DNA of 64,000 nt from Prevotella sp. UBA7551 (GTDB lineage Bacteria; Bacteroidota; Bacteroidia; Bacteroidales; Bacteroidaceae), in contig DLLX01000017.1 of assembly GCA_002479145.1 (NCBI GenBank), positions 20,946 through 84,945 on the forward strand. Reading direction: 5' to 3'. The notes below the pieces were generated by a model that saw nothing but the letters and a program-made list of their open reading frames with translations, was not told where the DNA came from and searched no databases. Below are positions 8,062-17,065 of the stretch, one piece after another (position 1 is the first letter of the stretch; every line of letters starts with the position of its first letter). Position numbers and translations under genes: made by a program.

Positions 8062-10020
8062 CTATAAAATGTTCTGCCCGAGTTTCTGTGCCATTACGTT
8101 ACGGAAGTTCTGCCACTTCATGTATTCCTTCATTACCTCGCCTAATTCTTTCTCTCTCTCTGGATTTTCCTCCTCGGTGGAGTCGCTGGAGAGTTCCTTC
8201 AGTCTCTCCTCTTGCTCTTTGAGCCGCTGTTCGGCATAGTCCAGCCGGAAGTCCATGATGAGATGGCGCACCGTGTCGCGCAGTCTCTCCTCGCTCTCCT
8301 TCAGCTTCAGGCTGTCTGAGAGCTGGTAGGCGTCCACGCATAGGCTCGCTGCAAGGGCCTGAATCTCCACGTCGGGATGGTGCAGGAAGTAAGTCCTGGC
8401 GTCAAAAGCTCCCGTCTCCGACTGCTGCACGGCCTCGTCGAGGATGCGGTTGTAGAGCGGATGGGCAAAGGACAGGTTGTCCTGTGCCAAGTCGTAGGCG
8501 ATATATTGCGCCACGTTCAGGTCGAGGTGCCGTCCTGTATTTTCATCCTCCACGTCGCGAATGATGACCTCGCCCCCATGGCGGATGACATATTCTATGA
8601 GCATCTTCTCCACCTTCGAGGCCTGCTGCACCGGCGTGGCCGGCTCCATGGGGCGCTGCTGCGGGGCTTGCCGTGCCTGCTCGCGCTGCTGCTCCCGCTG
8701 CCGCGTCTCCTTGCTCTGATAGATGAAGCGGTTCATCTGGGCAATCAGCGTGTCCTCGCGCACCCCCGTCCGCTGGGCGCATTCCCGCAGGTAGCTTGCC
8801 CGTATGATGGGGTCGTGGATGACGGCGATGCTCCTTACAATCTGGTTGACGGCCTCGGCGCGGCGTATGGGGTCGCTGACCCCATGCAGGAGGGTGTTGA
8901 TCTCGAAGACGATGAAGTCGGTTCGGTTCTTCTCTATGAACTCCCGCAACTCTTCCGGCGTGTGGTTGCGCGCAAAATCGTCAGGGTCCTGGCCGTCGGG
9001 GAGGAAGAGCACCTTGACGTTCATGCCTTCGGAAAGCAGCAAGTCCGTGCCCCTTAGCGCGGCTTTCTGCCCGGCCTCGTCGCCATCGTAGACGAGAGTG
9101 ACGTTGGGGGTAAAGCGGCGGATGAGCTTTATCTGTGGCTTGGTGAGCGCGGTGCCCGATCCTGCTACGACATTCTCCACTCCGCGCTGGTTCAGGCTGA
9201 TGACATCGGCCTGCCCCTCAACGAGCAACGCCTCGCTACGCTTGCCCATCTCGCGCTTGGCCAGGTTAATGCCGTACAGCTCGTTGGTCTTATGATAAAT
9301 TTCGGAGTCAGGAGAATTGACGTATTTCATGCTCACCCCGTGGGTGCGGGAATCGAGCACGCGCCCCGTAAACCCCACCACCTTGCCGCTGATGGTGATC
9401 CATGGGAAGATGACACGGCCCGCAAATCGGTCGGTCAGCGAGCCGTCGTCGCGCTCATAGCACAGCCCTGACTTCACGAGAAACTCCTTCTGGTAGCCCT
9501 CACGCAGCGCGACGTCGGCCATGGCGTGGCCACCCGGCAAGCAGAATCCGAGCCGGAAGCGGCGGATGATGTCGTCGCGGAAGCCGCGCTGGCGGAAGTA
9601 CTGCAAGCCGATGGCCTGTCCGTCGGGGTCGTTGTGCAGTGTGTCCTCGAAATATTTTGCCGCCCACTCATTGACCAGAAACAACGAATCGCGCTCTGTG
9701 GCCTGCCTTCGTTCCTCATCGGTCAGCTCCCTGTCGTGGATTTCTATGTGATAACGGTTGGCCAACCAACGCAACGCCTCGGGGTAAGTCTTCTGCTCAT
9801 GCTTCATGATAAAGTTCACGGCGTTGCCTGCCGCGCCACAGGCGAAGCACTTGTACACGCCCCTCGACGGGCTGACGGAGAAGGATGGCGTGGTATCGTC
9901 GTGGAAAGGGCACAGTCCTTTGTAGCTTGTGCCGCGCTTGTGGAGCGTCACAAACTCGGAGATGACGTCGACAATGTCGGTCGCATCCATGATTCTGTCA
10001 ATCGTTGCCCTGTCTATCAT
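8062..10020 (-). CDS. dnaG: DNA primase DnaG
   Basis: Makes the RNA primers for lagging-strand and origin DNA synthesis, working with the replicative helicase. The 652-residue protein shows the CHC2 zinc finger (CPFHDD...YKCFACGAAGNAVNF, residues ~40-70), the catalytic core with FPWITISGKVVGFTGR near residue 210, and the Toprim motifs EALLVEGQADV and LVYDGDEAG near residues 260-310. A Gln/Arg-rich linker near residues 430-460 separates these from the C-terminal helicase-binding region. ATG 10020 (MIDRATIDRIM) is the family N-terminus; the frame stays open 54 codons upstream without homology. It is transcribed away from the nucleotidyltransferase gene at 10528. Confidence 0.97.
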   Translation of the reverse strand: MIDRATIDRIMDATDIVDVISEFVTLHKRGTSYKGLCPFHDDTTPSFSVSPSRGVYKCFACGAAGNAVNFIMKHEQKTYPEALRWLANRYHIEIHDRELTDEERRQATERDSLFLVNEWAAKYFEDTLHNDPDGQAIGLQYFRQRGFRDDIIRRFRLGFCLPGGHAMADVALREGYQKEFLVKSGLCYERDDGSLTDRFAGRVIFPWITISGKVVGFTGRVLDSRTHGVSMKYVNSPDSEIYHKTNELYGINLAKREMGKRSEALLVEGQADVISLNQRGVENVVAGSGTALTKPQIKLIRRFTPNVTLVYDGDEAGQKAALRGTDLLLSEGMNVKVLFLPDGQDPDDFARNHTPEELREFIEKNRTDFIVFEINTLLHGVSDPIRRAEAVNQIVRSIAVIHDPIIRASYLRECAQRTGVREDTLIAQMNRFIYQSKETRQREQQREQARQAPQQRPMEPATPVQQASKVEKMLIEYVIRHGGEVIIRDVEDENTGRHLDLNVAQYIAYDLAQDNLSFAHPLYNRILDEAVQQSETGAFDARTYFLHHPDVEIQALAASLCVDAYQLSDSLKLKESEERLRDTVRHLIMDFRLDYAEQRLKEQEERLKELSSDSTEEENPEREKELGEVMKEYMKWQNFRNVMAQKLGQNIL

Positions 10021-10094
10021 GTCCTCGCAAAGATAAGTCTGGCAGTGCTGGTGAGTGCTTTTGCGCAAATTGTCCGGCCACCGCCTACTCCTTG

Positions 10095-10129
10095 CAAAGA
10101 TACTAACTTTTGGCCAACAAGCCAACAAA
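10095..10129 (-). promoter_or_regulatory. Putative dnaG promoter
   Basis: On the minus strand, TATCTTTG (10102-10095) fits the -7 consensus, and TTG at 10125-10123 lies 20 bp upstream as the -33 element (an overlapping TTTG is at 10129-10126). The leader to ATG 10020 would be about 65 nt. A second TATCTTTG (10035-10028) is only 8 bp from the start codon and has no -33 partner. Confidence 0.5.
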
Positions 10130-10204
10130 TGTGGACAATAAATCGCCGATAAGCTCAGCATGCCCATCTCGACGTTCATCACTGTCTGTCCAATGGCAAA
10201 ATGT

Positions 10205-10292
10205 TAGGGCCTCTTTGGCGTTGTGATATCGGCTCTATTGCCACGCGATACCAGCTATATCGCGACGCAATAGGGGCTGAATGGCGCGGGAG
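10205..10292. repeat. 22-bp degenerate tandem repeat array (4 units) in the divergent dnaG / nucleotidyltransferase gap
   Basis: The 507-bp divergent gap 10021-10527 holds the dnaG promoter, this array, and a -7 element for the next gene. Four head-to-tail units of exactly 22 bp can be cut at 10205, 10227, 10249 and 10271. Each starts TA (units a-d: TAGGGCCTCTTTGG, TATCGGCTCTATTG, TACCAGCTATATCG, TAGGGGCTGAATGG) and carries a G/C-rich second half (GCGTTGTGA, CCACGCGA, CGACGCAA). The same unit type, also with 22-bp spacing, recurs at 62325-62434. No ORF covers it convincingly. Confidence 0.6.
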
Positions 10293-10495
10293 GATAATTA
10301 TTAACGTCTATTAATAATTAGAGTAAGCGGAAGTGGGTGATATGTAACGCTTTGACGTTAAAATGGTGACAATATGCTATTTTGTGATATTGAGAGGACT
10401 TCCGCACCCTTGATATTTTTCTTACCCGTCCGCCTTGCATCCCCTTGGAGACTAACCCATGCGGGGAAAAACATACGAAACTGAAAAGAAATGCG

Positions 10496-10503
10496 TACCT
10501 TTG
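10496..10503 (+). promoter_or_regulatory. -7 promoter element for the nucleotidyltransferase
   Basis: TACCTTTG at 10496-10503 followed by CA matches the -7 consensus TAnnTTTG. It lies 24 bp before ATG 10528, so the leader would be short. No convincing TTG is found 19-20 bp upstream, so support is from the -7 element alone. Confidence 0.4.
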
Positions 10504-10527
10504 CATGCCGAAAAAAGCAAGGAAGTC

Positions 10528-12006
10528 ATGCGCGAATATACTGACGAGGAGCTGGCAAAACTGCTCGACAAGGACATTTTTCATCATATTTCTGAAGCAG
10601 CCGACAACTTAGGCGTCGATTGTTACGTCGTTGGCGGCTATGTACGCGACATTTTTCTGGAGCGACCATCCAACGACATTGACGTGGTAGTGGTCGGAAG
10701 CGGAATTGCCGTAGCCGAGAGGCTGAAGAAGATATTGGGAAAACGGGCGCATGTGAGCGTGTTCCGCAATTTCGGAACTGCTCAAGTGAAGTTCCGTGGC
10801 CTTGAGGTGGAGTTTGTGGGGGCACGGAAAGAGAGCTACAGTCACGATTCTCGGAAGCCTGTCGTCGAGGATGGGACGCTGGAAGACGACCAGAACCGCC
10901 GCGACTTTACCATCAATGCGATGGCCATCTGTCTGAATAAGGCACGGTTTGGCGAGCTGGTTGACCCCTTCGACGGCATCGGCGACCTTTGGGAAGGAAT
11001 CATCCGCACCCCGCTCGACCCCGACGTGACCTTCTCGGACGACCCGCTGCGGATGCTGCGTTGCATCCGGTTTGCCACGCAGCTGAACTTCTACATCGAG
11101 GAAGAAACCTTCAACGCCCTTGCGCGCAACGCCGAACGCATCCGGATCATCAGCGGGGAGCGCATCGCCGATGAGCTGTGCAAGATTGTAGCCTCGCAAT
11201 ATCCGAGCAAGGGTTTCGTTGAACTGCAACGCTGTGGGCTGCTTCAGCTTATCATTCCGGAACTGACCACCCTCGACATTGTGGAGACACGCCACGGCCG
11301 GGCGCACAAGAACAATTTCTACCACACGCTGGAAGTGCTCGAGAATGTGGCCCGCGCTGAGGAGCGCGCCTATGCGAAAGCCAAGGAGGAGAACCCCGGG
11401 CTGCCGCCCTTCAAGGCCAATGTGTGGCTGCGCTGGGCCGCCCTTTTCCATGACATCGGCAAGCCCAAGAGCAAGCGGTGGGACAATCAGCAGGGATGGA
11501 CGTTTCATAACCACAACGACATCGGGGCGCGCATGGTGCCAGAGGTGTTCAGAAGGCTGAAGCTCCCGCTCGACAGCAAGATGAAGTATGTGCAGAAACT
11601 GGTGGAATTGCACATGCGCCCTATAGCCATTGCCGACGACGTGGTGACCGACTCTGCCGTGAGAAGGCTCATCAACGATGCGGGCGACGACATCGACGAC
11701 CTCATGATGCTCTGCGAGGCCGACATAACGAGCAAGAACGAAGGGAGAAAGAAGCAGTTTTTGGAAAACTTCCGCATTGTCCGCGAGAAGATTGCCGACC
11801 TGAAGGAGCGCGACTACAAGCGGCTGCTGCAGCCCGTCATCGACGGCAACGAAATCATGGAGCTGTTTCATCTCCAGCCCTCGCGCGAGGTGGGCGTGCT
11901 CAAACAGACGCTCAAGGAGGCCGTACTGGAGAACGTGGTGCCCAATGAGCGCGAGCCACTGATGGAGCTTCTCAAGAAGAAGGCCAAGGAGTTGGGTGTA
12001 GGCTGA
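10528..12006 (+). CDS. CCA-adding / poly(A) nucleotidyltransferase with HD domain
   Basis: A class II nucleotidyltransferase that adds CCA (or poly(A)) to RNA 3' ends. Seen in 492 residues: the polymerase head with YVVGGYVRDIFL (residues ~31-42) and the catalytic acidic pair in SNDIDVVVVG (~47-56); the RNA-binding neck with DFTINAMAI and DPLRMLRCIRFATQLNF; and an HD phosphohydrolase domain (ALFHDIGKPKSKRW near residue 310, then a further VELHMRP). Bacteroidota usually have one such enzyme and it is normally taken to be the tRNA CCA-adding enzyme, but poly(A) polymerases have the same layout, so I leave the symbol blank. ATG 10528 is the first residue of the conserved region. Confidence 0.9.
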   Translation: MREYTDEELAKLLDKDIFHHISEAADNLGVDCYVVGGYVRDIFLERPSNDIDVVVVGSGIAVAERLKKILGKRAHVSVFRNFGTAQVKFRGLEVEFVGARKESYSHDSRKPVVEDGTLEDDQNRRDFTINAMAICLNKARFGELVDPFDGIGDLWEGIIRTPLDPDVTFSDDPLRMLRCIRFATQLNFYIEEETFNALARNAERIRIISGERIADELCKIVASQYPSKGFVELQRCGLLQLIIPELTTLDIVETRHGRAHKNNFYHTLEVLENVARAEERAYAKAKEENPGLPPFKANVWLRWAALFHDIGKPKSKRWDNQQGWTFHNHNDIGARMVPEVFRRLKLPLDSKMKYVQKLVELHMRPIAIADDVVTDSAVRRLINDAGDDIDDLMMLCEADITSKNEGRKKQFLENFRIVREKIADLKERDYKRLLQPVIDGNEIMELFHLQPSREVGVLKQTLKEAVLENVVPNEREPLMELLKKKAKELGVG

Positions 12007-12007
12007 A

Positions 12008-12052
12008 TCCCTATGCCCCGAAAAGTCTATGTCGTATGGGTTAGCATAGGGA
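12008..12052 (+). terminator. Weak hairpin after the nucleotidyltransferase gene
   Basis: TCCCTATGC (12008-12016) can pair with GCATAGGGA (12044-12052) across a 27-nt loop immediately after the stop codon. There is no U-tract, so this is a possible 3' stem rather than a classic intrinsic terminator. Confidence 0.3.
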
Positions 12053-12124
12053 AGATACGTTGTCTTTGGGACATTACTAACTCTGAATAATTATAGTTAA
12101 AAATACTTGCTTGGCCGCACCATT

Positions 12125-12223
12125 CCAATGGGAATTGGCTAATTTTGCAGTGGTGAAAACTAACGGCAACGTTCCGGTTTTCGTCATCCCGCTGCCAATC
12201 AGCGGATTAGTTATCCGGGATGA
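12125..12223 (+). promoter_or_regulatory. Promoter and structured leader of the RND efflux operon
   Basis: TAATTTTG (12140-12147) is a good -7 element. Just before it sits the inverted repeat CCAAT-GGGA-ATTGG (12125-12138), placed where a repressor would compete with the polymerase. In the leader, two stems share bases: CCGCTG/CAGCGG (12189-12194 with 12200-12205) and TCATCCCG/CGGGATGA (12184-12191 with 12216-12223). They cannot both form fully. The adaptor gene starts at 12270. Regulation by either element is inference. Confidence 0.4.
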
Positions 12224-12269
12224 TATATTGTACGTTTTCAGAAACATAAAATAGACATTAATTATAGGT

Positions 12270-13610
12270 ATGAAGAAAAACAAGTTTTTGCTGTTTGCTG
12301 CCATGGCAGTGGCAGTGCTTACGAGTTGTGGTGGCGGTCAACAAGGGCTGCCCACGAGCAACGAGTATCCCGTGGTTACCATTGGTCCGGCCAACGCCCA
12401 GTTGAAGACCACTTACCCGGCAACCATCAAAGGTGTTCAGGATGTTGAGGTGCGCCCGAAGGTTTCGGGCTTCATCACCCAGCTCAATGTGCATGAGGGT
12501 CAGGCCGTGCGTGCCGGTCAGGTGCTCTTTGTAGTCGACAACGCCACCTATCAGGCTGCCGTGCGTGCGGCACAGGCACAGGTAGGCCAGGCCCAGGCCA
12601 GTGTGCGCTCAGCCCAGTCGGGCATTCAGACGGCCGCTGCCACCCTCAATTCGGCGCAGGCACAGGCCGCGACGGCCAAGCTGACCTACACCAACAGCCA
12701 GAATCTGTACAATAACAAGGTCATTGGCGACTACGAGTTGCAGACCGCCCGCAACAGTTACCTCACCGCAGAGGCCGCTGTGCGCCAGGCGAAGAGTAGC
12801 GTTGCCTCCGCCAATGCGGGCGTGAAGCAGGCGCAGGCAGCCGTCGCCACGGCACAGGCACAGCTTGCCACGGCCAAGGAGAACCTCTCTTTCTGCTACG
12901 TCAAGAGCCCGGCCAACGGCGTGGTGGGCAGTCTGCCCTACAAGGTGGGCGCGCTGGTGAGCCCGTCGTCGGCACAGCCCGTCACGACGGTGAGCGATGC
13001 ATCGACCGTGGAGGTCTTCTTCTCCATGTCGGAGAGTGATGTCCTCTCCCTCACCCGCAACAGAAATGGGCTTGCAGGGGTCATCAGCAGCTTCCCGCCG
13101 CTGAGCCTTCAGCTCACCGACGGCTCCATCTATAATCATCAAGGAACAGTCGTGAAGACCTCTGGAATCTTCGATCCAACAACGGGTACGTTGTCCATCA
13201 TTGCCCGATTCCCCAACCCGGAGCACCTGCTCAAGAGCGGTGCCGCTGGACAGGTGGTGGTGGCGAAGAGCAACAACCGCGCTATCCTCGTTCCGATGGA
13301 GGCCACATCGCAGGTGCAAGACAAGTACTTCGTGTATAAAGTCGACGGTCAGGGCAAGGTGCACTATACGGAAATCACCGTGGAACCACAGAATGACGGC
13401 ACCAACTACATTGTGACCAGCGGACTGAAGATGGGAGACCGAATTGTGACCAAGGGTATATCGGGACTGACCGACGGCCAGGCCATCAAGGCCATTACGC
13501 CACAAGAGTATGAGGCCGCGATGAAGAAGGCGGCTGAACTCGGCGCACAACAAGGCTCGTCAAAGGGATTCCTCGATGCCATGACGGGCAAGGAAGACAA
13601 AGACAAGTAA
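12270..13610 (+). CDS. RND efflux system periplasmic adaptor (AcrA/MexA type), lipoprotein
   Basis: The membrane-fusion protein that links an RND permease to an outer-membrane channel and so lets the pump expel drugs, detergents or bile-like compounds. In 446 residues: a lipoprotein signal with lipobox LTSC (Cys ~20), a biotinyl/lipoyl-like half (VRPKVSGFITQLNVHEGQAVRAGQVLF split around residue 70), a long Ala/Gln-rich coiled-coil hairpin (residues ~95-210), the second lipoyl half (FCYVKSPANGVVG), and beta-barrel and membrane-proximal domains. ATG 12270 gives a normal signal sequence. It is the first gene of a four-gene operon; the permease follows after 72 bp. Confidence 0.95.
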   Translation: MKKNKFLLFAAMAVAVLTSCGGGQQGLPTSNEYPVVTIGPANAQLKTTYPATIKGVQDVEVRPKVSGFITQLNVHEGQAVRAGQVLFVVDNATYQAAVRAAQAQVGQAQASVRSAQSGIQTAAATLNSAQAQAATAKLTYTNSQNLYNNKVIGDYELQTARNSYLTAEAAVRQAKSSVASANAGVKQAQAAVATAQAQLATAKENLSFCYVKSPANGVVGSLPYKVGALVSPSSAQPVTTVSDASTVEVFFSMSESDVLSLTRNRNGLAGVISSFPPLSLQLTDGSIYNHQGTVVKTSGIFDPTTGTLSIIARFPNPEHLLKSGAAGQVVVAKSNNRAILVPMEATSQVQDKYFVYKVDGQGKVHYTEITVEPQNDGTNYIVTSGLKMGDRIVTKGISGLTDGQAIKAITPQEYEAAMKKAAELGAQQGSSKGFLDAMTGKEDKDK

Positions 13611-13682
13611 ACCAAGAGCGCGCCATCAAGGGGAGGTGATTTCTCCTTATTAATATATGGCCAACATATAAAATAGAACAAC

Positions 13683-16600
13683 ATGACATTTACGAATTTT
13701 ATCAAGCGGCCGGTACTCTCGACGGTGGTCTCCATTTTCTTCGTACTCTTGGGTACGATCGGACTGGTGTCACTGCCTATCGAGCAGTATCCTAATATTG
13801 CGCCGCCTACCATAAGCGTGATGGCCACCTACCCGGGTGCTGATGCACAGACGGTGCTCAACTCTGTGGTGGCCCCGTTGGAGGAGAGCATCAACGGTGT
13901 GGAGAACATGACGTACATGACCTCATCGGCAAGCAACTCCGGAATGGCCCAGATTACCGTCTTCTTTAAGCAAGGATCCGATCCGGATATGGCAGCCGTC
14001 AATGTGAACAACCGTGTGCAGCAATCTCAGGCTTTGCTGCCGGCGGAGGTGACCAAGTCGGGTGTGACGGTGTCGAAACGGCAAAGTTCCAACGTCATCA
14101 TGTACTCGCTTACTTCCGACGACGGACGCTATGACTCGAAGTTCCTGAACAACTACAACAGCATCAACGTGGCGCCGGCACTGAAACGTATCAATGGTGT
14201 GGGCGATGTGCAGAGCCCTTCCACCGCCGACTACACGATGCGTATCTGGCTTGACCCGGCAAAGATGAAGGCCTATGGCCTGATGCCGTCCAATATCACC
14301 ACCGCTCTTGCGGAGCAAAACGTTGAGGCTTCGCCGGGTACGATCGGTGAACAGAGCGACGTGGCCTATGAATACACCCTGCGATACAAGGGAAGGCTGA
14401 AGACTCCAGAGGAGTATGGCGACATCATCTTGACCAGTAATACCGATGGTCAGACGCTCCATCTGCGCGATGTAGCCAAGATAGAGCTGGGTCAGCAGAG
14501 CTACAACGTGCAGCTGAAGAACAATGGCCAGCCTGCCGTGATGGGTATGGTGCAGCAGATTGCTGGTTCCAATGCCACCCAGATAGCCAAGGACGTGAAG
14601 GCTGAGCTGGAGAATCAGGCCAAGAACTTCCCCCCGGGATTGAAATATACCATTGAGCAGGATGTGACGGAGTTCCTCTTCGCATCCATTGAGGAGGTGA
14701 TTGTCACACTGTTTATCACCCTCTTGCTCGTGTTCTTCGTCGTTTATATCTTCTTGCAAGACTTCCGCTCGACGTTGATTCCTATGATTGCCGTGCCTGT
14801 CGCGTTGATTGGTACGTTCTTCTTCCTGTGGATATTTGGCTTCTCCATCAACTTGCTGACACTCTCGGCCCTGCTTTTGGCCATTGCCATTGTGGTCGAT
14901 GATGCCATCGTGGTGGTCGAGGCTGTGCATGCGAAGCTCGACATGGGCTACAAGAGTGCGCTTACGGCCAGTATCGATGCCATGAATGAGATCTCGGGTG
15001 CCATCATCTCCATCACGCTGGTGATGTCGGCAGTGTTCGTCCCTGTGTCGTTCATCGGAGGAATGAGCGGTACTTTCTACCGAGAGTTTGGTATTACGAT
15101 GGCCATCTCCATCTTGATTTCTGCTGTCAACGCCTTGACATTGTCCCCTGCGCTCTGTGCTATCTTCCTGAAACCAAAGGATGAGGAGCTGAAGGCCGAG
15201 GGCAAAGGAAAGACTTCGTTCGTTGGACGCTTCCATGAGGGCTTCAACCGCACCTTTGAAAAGGTGACCAACAAATACAAGAAGGGCGTGCAACGCTTTA
15301 TCAACAACCACATTCTTACGGGAGTTTCCGTTGTCGTGGGCATTATAGCCCTGGTATTCTTCATGGGAACGACCAAGACTGGCCTTGTGCCTGACGAGGA
15401 TACGGGTACGCTTTTCGTCACCGTTTCGCTTCCGCCATCGACCGGTCAGGACAAGACCTTGCAGGTGGGTGAGCAGATTGACGCCATGTTGGCTACCAAC
15501 CCGTGGATTGAGCGTCGTGAGATGATCGCCGGTTATAACTTCATCGCTGGTGCTGGATCAGACCAGGCCACCTTCATTGTGAAGCTGAAGCCTTTCAGTG
15601 AGCGCAAATGGGGCATGTTCGACCGTATCAAGTCGGTGTTCACTGGAGCTGGCATTGCTGGCTTGTTTATCGATCCATCCAGTTCCAACTCTGTGCTGGG
15701 GATGATTTATAAGCAGACTGCTACCATCAAGGGCGCCCAGATTCTGGCCTTCGCACCGCCTATGGTGTCGGGTTTCTCGGCTACCAACGGTCTTACGTTT
15801 ACCTTGGAGGATCGTACGGGTGGAGACTTAAACAAGTTCTTTAGCGTGACACAGCAATTCCTTGCAGAATTGAATAAGCGCAAGGAAATACAAAAGGGCA
15901 TGACGTCATACAACCCGAACTACCCTCAGTACATGGTCAATATCGATGTGGCCAAGGCAAAGCAGGCCGGCACATCGCCCCAAGCCATCCTCTCCACCCT
16001 GTCGGGTTATTTCGGAGGACAGTACGCCAGCAACTTCAACGCTTACGGAAAGCTCTACCGTGTGTATATACAAGCGGCACCAGAAAACCGCATGACGATT
16101 GATGACCTCAACAATGTGTATGTTAAAACCAATGACGGCATGTCGCCAGTGAGTGAGTTTGTGACATTGAAGCGAACTTACGGGCCTTCGAGTATCAACC
16201 GCTTCAACCTGTTCACCGCCATCAATATCAATGCCAGCGCGGCTGATGGGTACTCTTCTGGCCAGGCTATTCAGGCCGTGGAGGAGGTGGCCAAGCAGAC
16301 ACTTCCAGACGGATACACCTATGAATACTCTGGATTGACAAGATCGGAGCAGGAGTCGAGCAATTCCACAGGACTCATCTTTGCGCTCTGCTTCGTGTTC
16401 GTCTACTTGATTCTTTCGGCACAATACGAGAGCTATCTGTTGCCTTTGGCTGTGTTGCTTTCCGTTCCGTTCGGACTTGCGGGCGCATTCATCTTCACGC
16501 AGCTATTCGGTCATAGCAACGACATATACATGCAGATCTCGTTGATTATGTTGATTGGTCTGCTGGCCAAGAATGCCATCCTTATCGTACAGTTCGCCCT

Positions 16601-16964
16601 CGAGCGCCGTCAGACAGGTATGGCCATCCGCTATGCCGCCATCCTTGGTGCTGTCGCCCGTCTGCGCCCTATCCTCATGACCTCTCTGGCCATGGTTATT
16701 GGTTTGCTTCCTCTGATGTTCGCGTCGGGTGTGGGTCGCAATGGAAACCAAACCCTTGGCGCTGCAGCAGTAGGTGGTATGTTGATTGGTACGATATGTC
16801 AGTTGTTTGTTGTGCCGGCTTTGTTCGCCATCTTCCAATGGTTGCAGGAGCGTATCAAGCCTATCGATTTCCATGATGAGGAGAACGAGGAAGTGGCACG
16901 TGAGCTGGAGCAGTACGCCAATGGCCCTGCCGGCGACTATAAGGTGGACAACGCACCCATGTAA
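13683..16964 (+). CDS. RND multidrug efflux permease (AcrB/MexB, HAE1 family)
   Basis: A 1093-residue proton-driven inner-membrane pump that captures amphipathic substrates in the periplasm and feeds them to the adaptor/channel. Seen: an N-terminal helix FIKRPVLSTVVSIFFVLLG, porter domains, a central membrane block including LLLAIAIVVDDAIVVVEAV (helix 4 with the two Asp of the proton relay, residues ~395-415) and a second block with LIGLLAKNAILIVQFA (helix 10, relay Lys, near residue 960). The length is slightly above the ~1040 of AcrB, with a hydrophilic C-terminal tail of about 45 residues. It is flanked by its adaptor and outer-membrane factor. Substrates cannot be predicted. Confidence 0.97.
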   Translation: MTFTNFIKRPVLSTVVSIFFVLLGTIGLVSLPIEQYPNIAPPTISVMATYPGADAQTVLNSVVAPLEESINGVENMTYMTSSASNSGMAQITVFFKQGSDPDMAAVNVNNRVQQSQALLPAEVTKSGVTVSKRQSSNVIMYSLTSDDGRYDSKFLNNYNSINVAPALKRINGVGDVQSPSTADYTMRIWLDPAKMKAYGLMPSNITTALAEQNVEASPGTIGEQSDVAYEYTLRYKGRLKTPEEYGDIILTSNTDGQTLHLRDVAKIELGQQSYNVQLKNNGQPAVMGMVQQIAGSNATQIAKDVKAELENQAKNFPPGLKYTIEQDVTEFLFASIEEVIVTLFITLLLVFFVVYIFLQDFRSTLIPMIAVPVALIGTFFFLWIFGFSINLLTLSALLLAIAIVVDDAIVVVEAVHAKLDMGYKSALTASIDAMNEISGAIISITLVMSAVFVPVSFIGGMSGTFYREFGITMAISILISAVNALTLSPALCAIFLKPKDEELKAEGKGKTSFVGRFHEGFNRTFEKVTNKYKKGVQRFINNHILTGVSVVVGIIALVFFMGTTKTGLVPDEDTGTLFVTVSLPPSTGQDKTLQVGEQIDAMLATNPWIERREMIAGYNFIAGAGSDQATFIVKLKPFSERKWGMFDRIKSVFTGAGIAGLFIDPSSSNSVLGMIYKQTATIKGAQILAFAPPMVSGFSATNGLTFTLEDRTGGDLNKFFSVTQQFLAELNKRKEIQKGMTSYNPNYPQYMVNIDVAKAKQAGTSPQAILSTLSGYFGGQYASNFNAYGKLYRVYIQAAPENRMTIDDLNNVYVKTNDGMSPVSEFVTLKRTYGPSSINRFNLFTAININASAADGYSSGQAIQAVEEVAKQTLPDGYTYEYSGLTRSEQESSNSTGLIFALCFVFVYLILSAQYESYLLPLAVLLSVPFGLAGAFIFTQLFGHSNDIYMQISLIMLIGLLAKNAILIVQFALERRQTGMAIRYAAILGAVARLRPILMTSLAMVIGLLPLMFASGVGRNGNQTLGAAAVGGMLIGTICQLFVVPALFAIFQWLQERIKPIDFHDEENEEVARELEQYANGPAGDYKVDNAPM

Positions 16965-16971
16965 ACAGGAA

Positions 16972-17027
16972 AACATCCCATTCCCCCTCCCCGTTTCCTG
17001 ACGGAGAAGGGCAGGGGAGGGGATGTT
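16972..17027 (+). other. Intercistronic hairpin between RND permease and outer-membrane factor
   Basis: AACATCCC (16972-16979) pairs with GGGATGTT (17020-17027), and an inner CCCCTCCCC-like strand (about 16983-16992) pairs with GGGGAGGGG (17014-17022 region) with a bulge. It sits in the 101-bp space before the next gene and has no U-tract. It may set the ratio of pump to channel mRNA or stabilise a processed end; both are inference. Confidence 0.4.
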
Positions 17028-17065
17028 CGGACAATTTAATAAGGATTCTTATAACATTAGATAAT

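Noticed and set aside
10205..10292. CRISPR array
   Set aside because: The units are contiguous 22-mers with no unique spacers, the sequence is degenerate, and there are no cas genes in the window.
10609..11871. A 420-codon minus-strand frame opposite the nucleotidyltransferase
   Set aside because: The plus strand carries all catalytic motifs of the enzyme; the antisense frame shows none.
13923..15311. A 462-codon minus-strand frame inside the RND permease gene
   Set aside because: Antisense to a certain HAE1 permease; His/Asp/Gly-rich composition without any motif, typical of a shadow frame.
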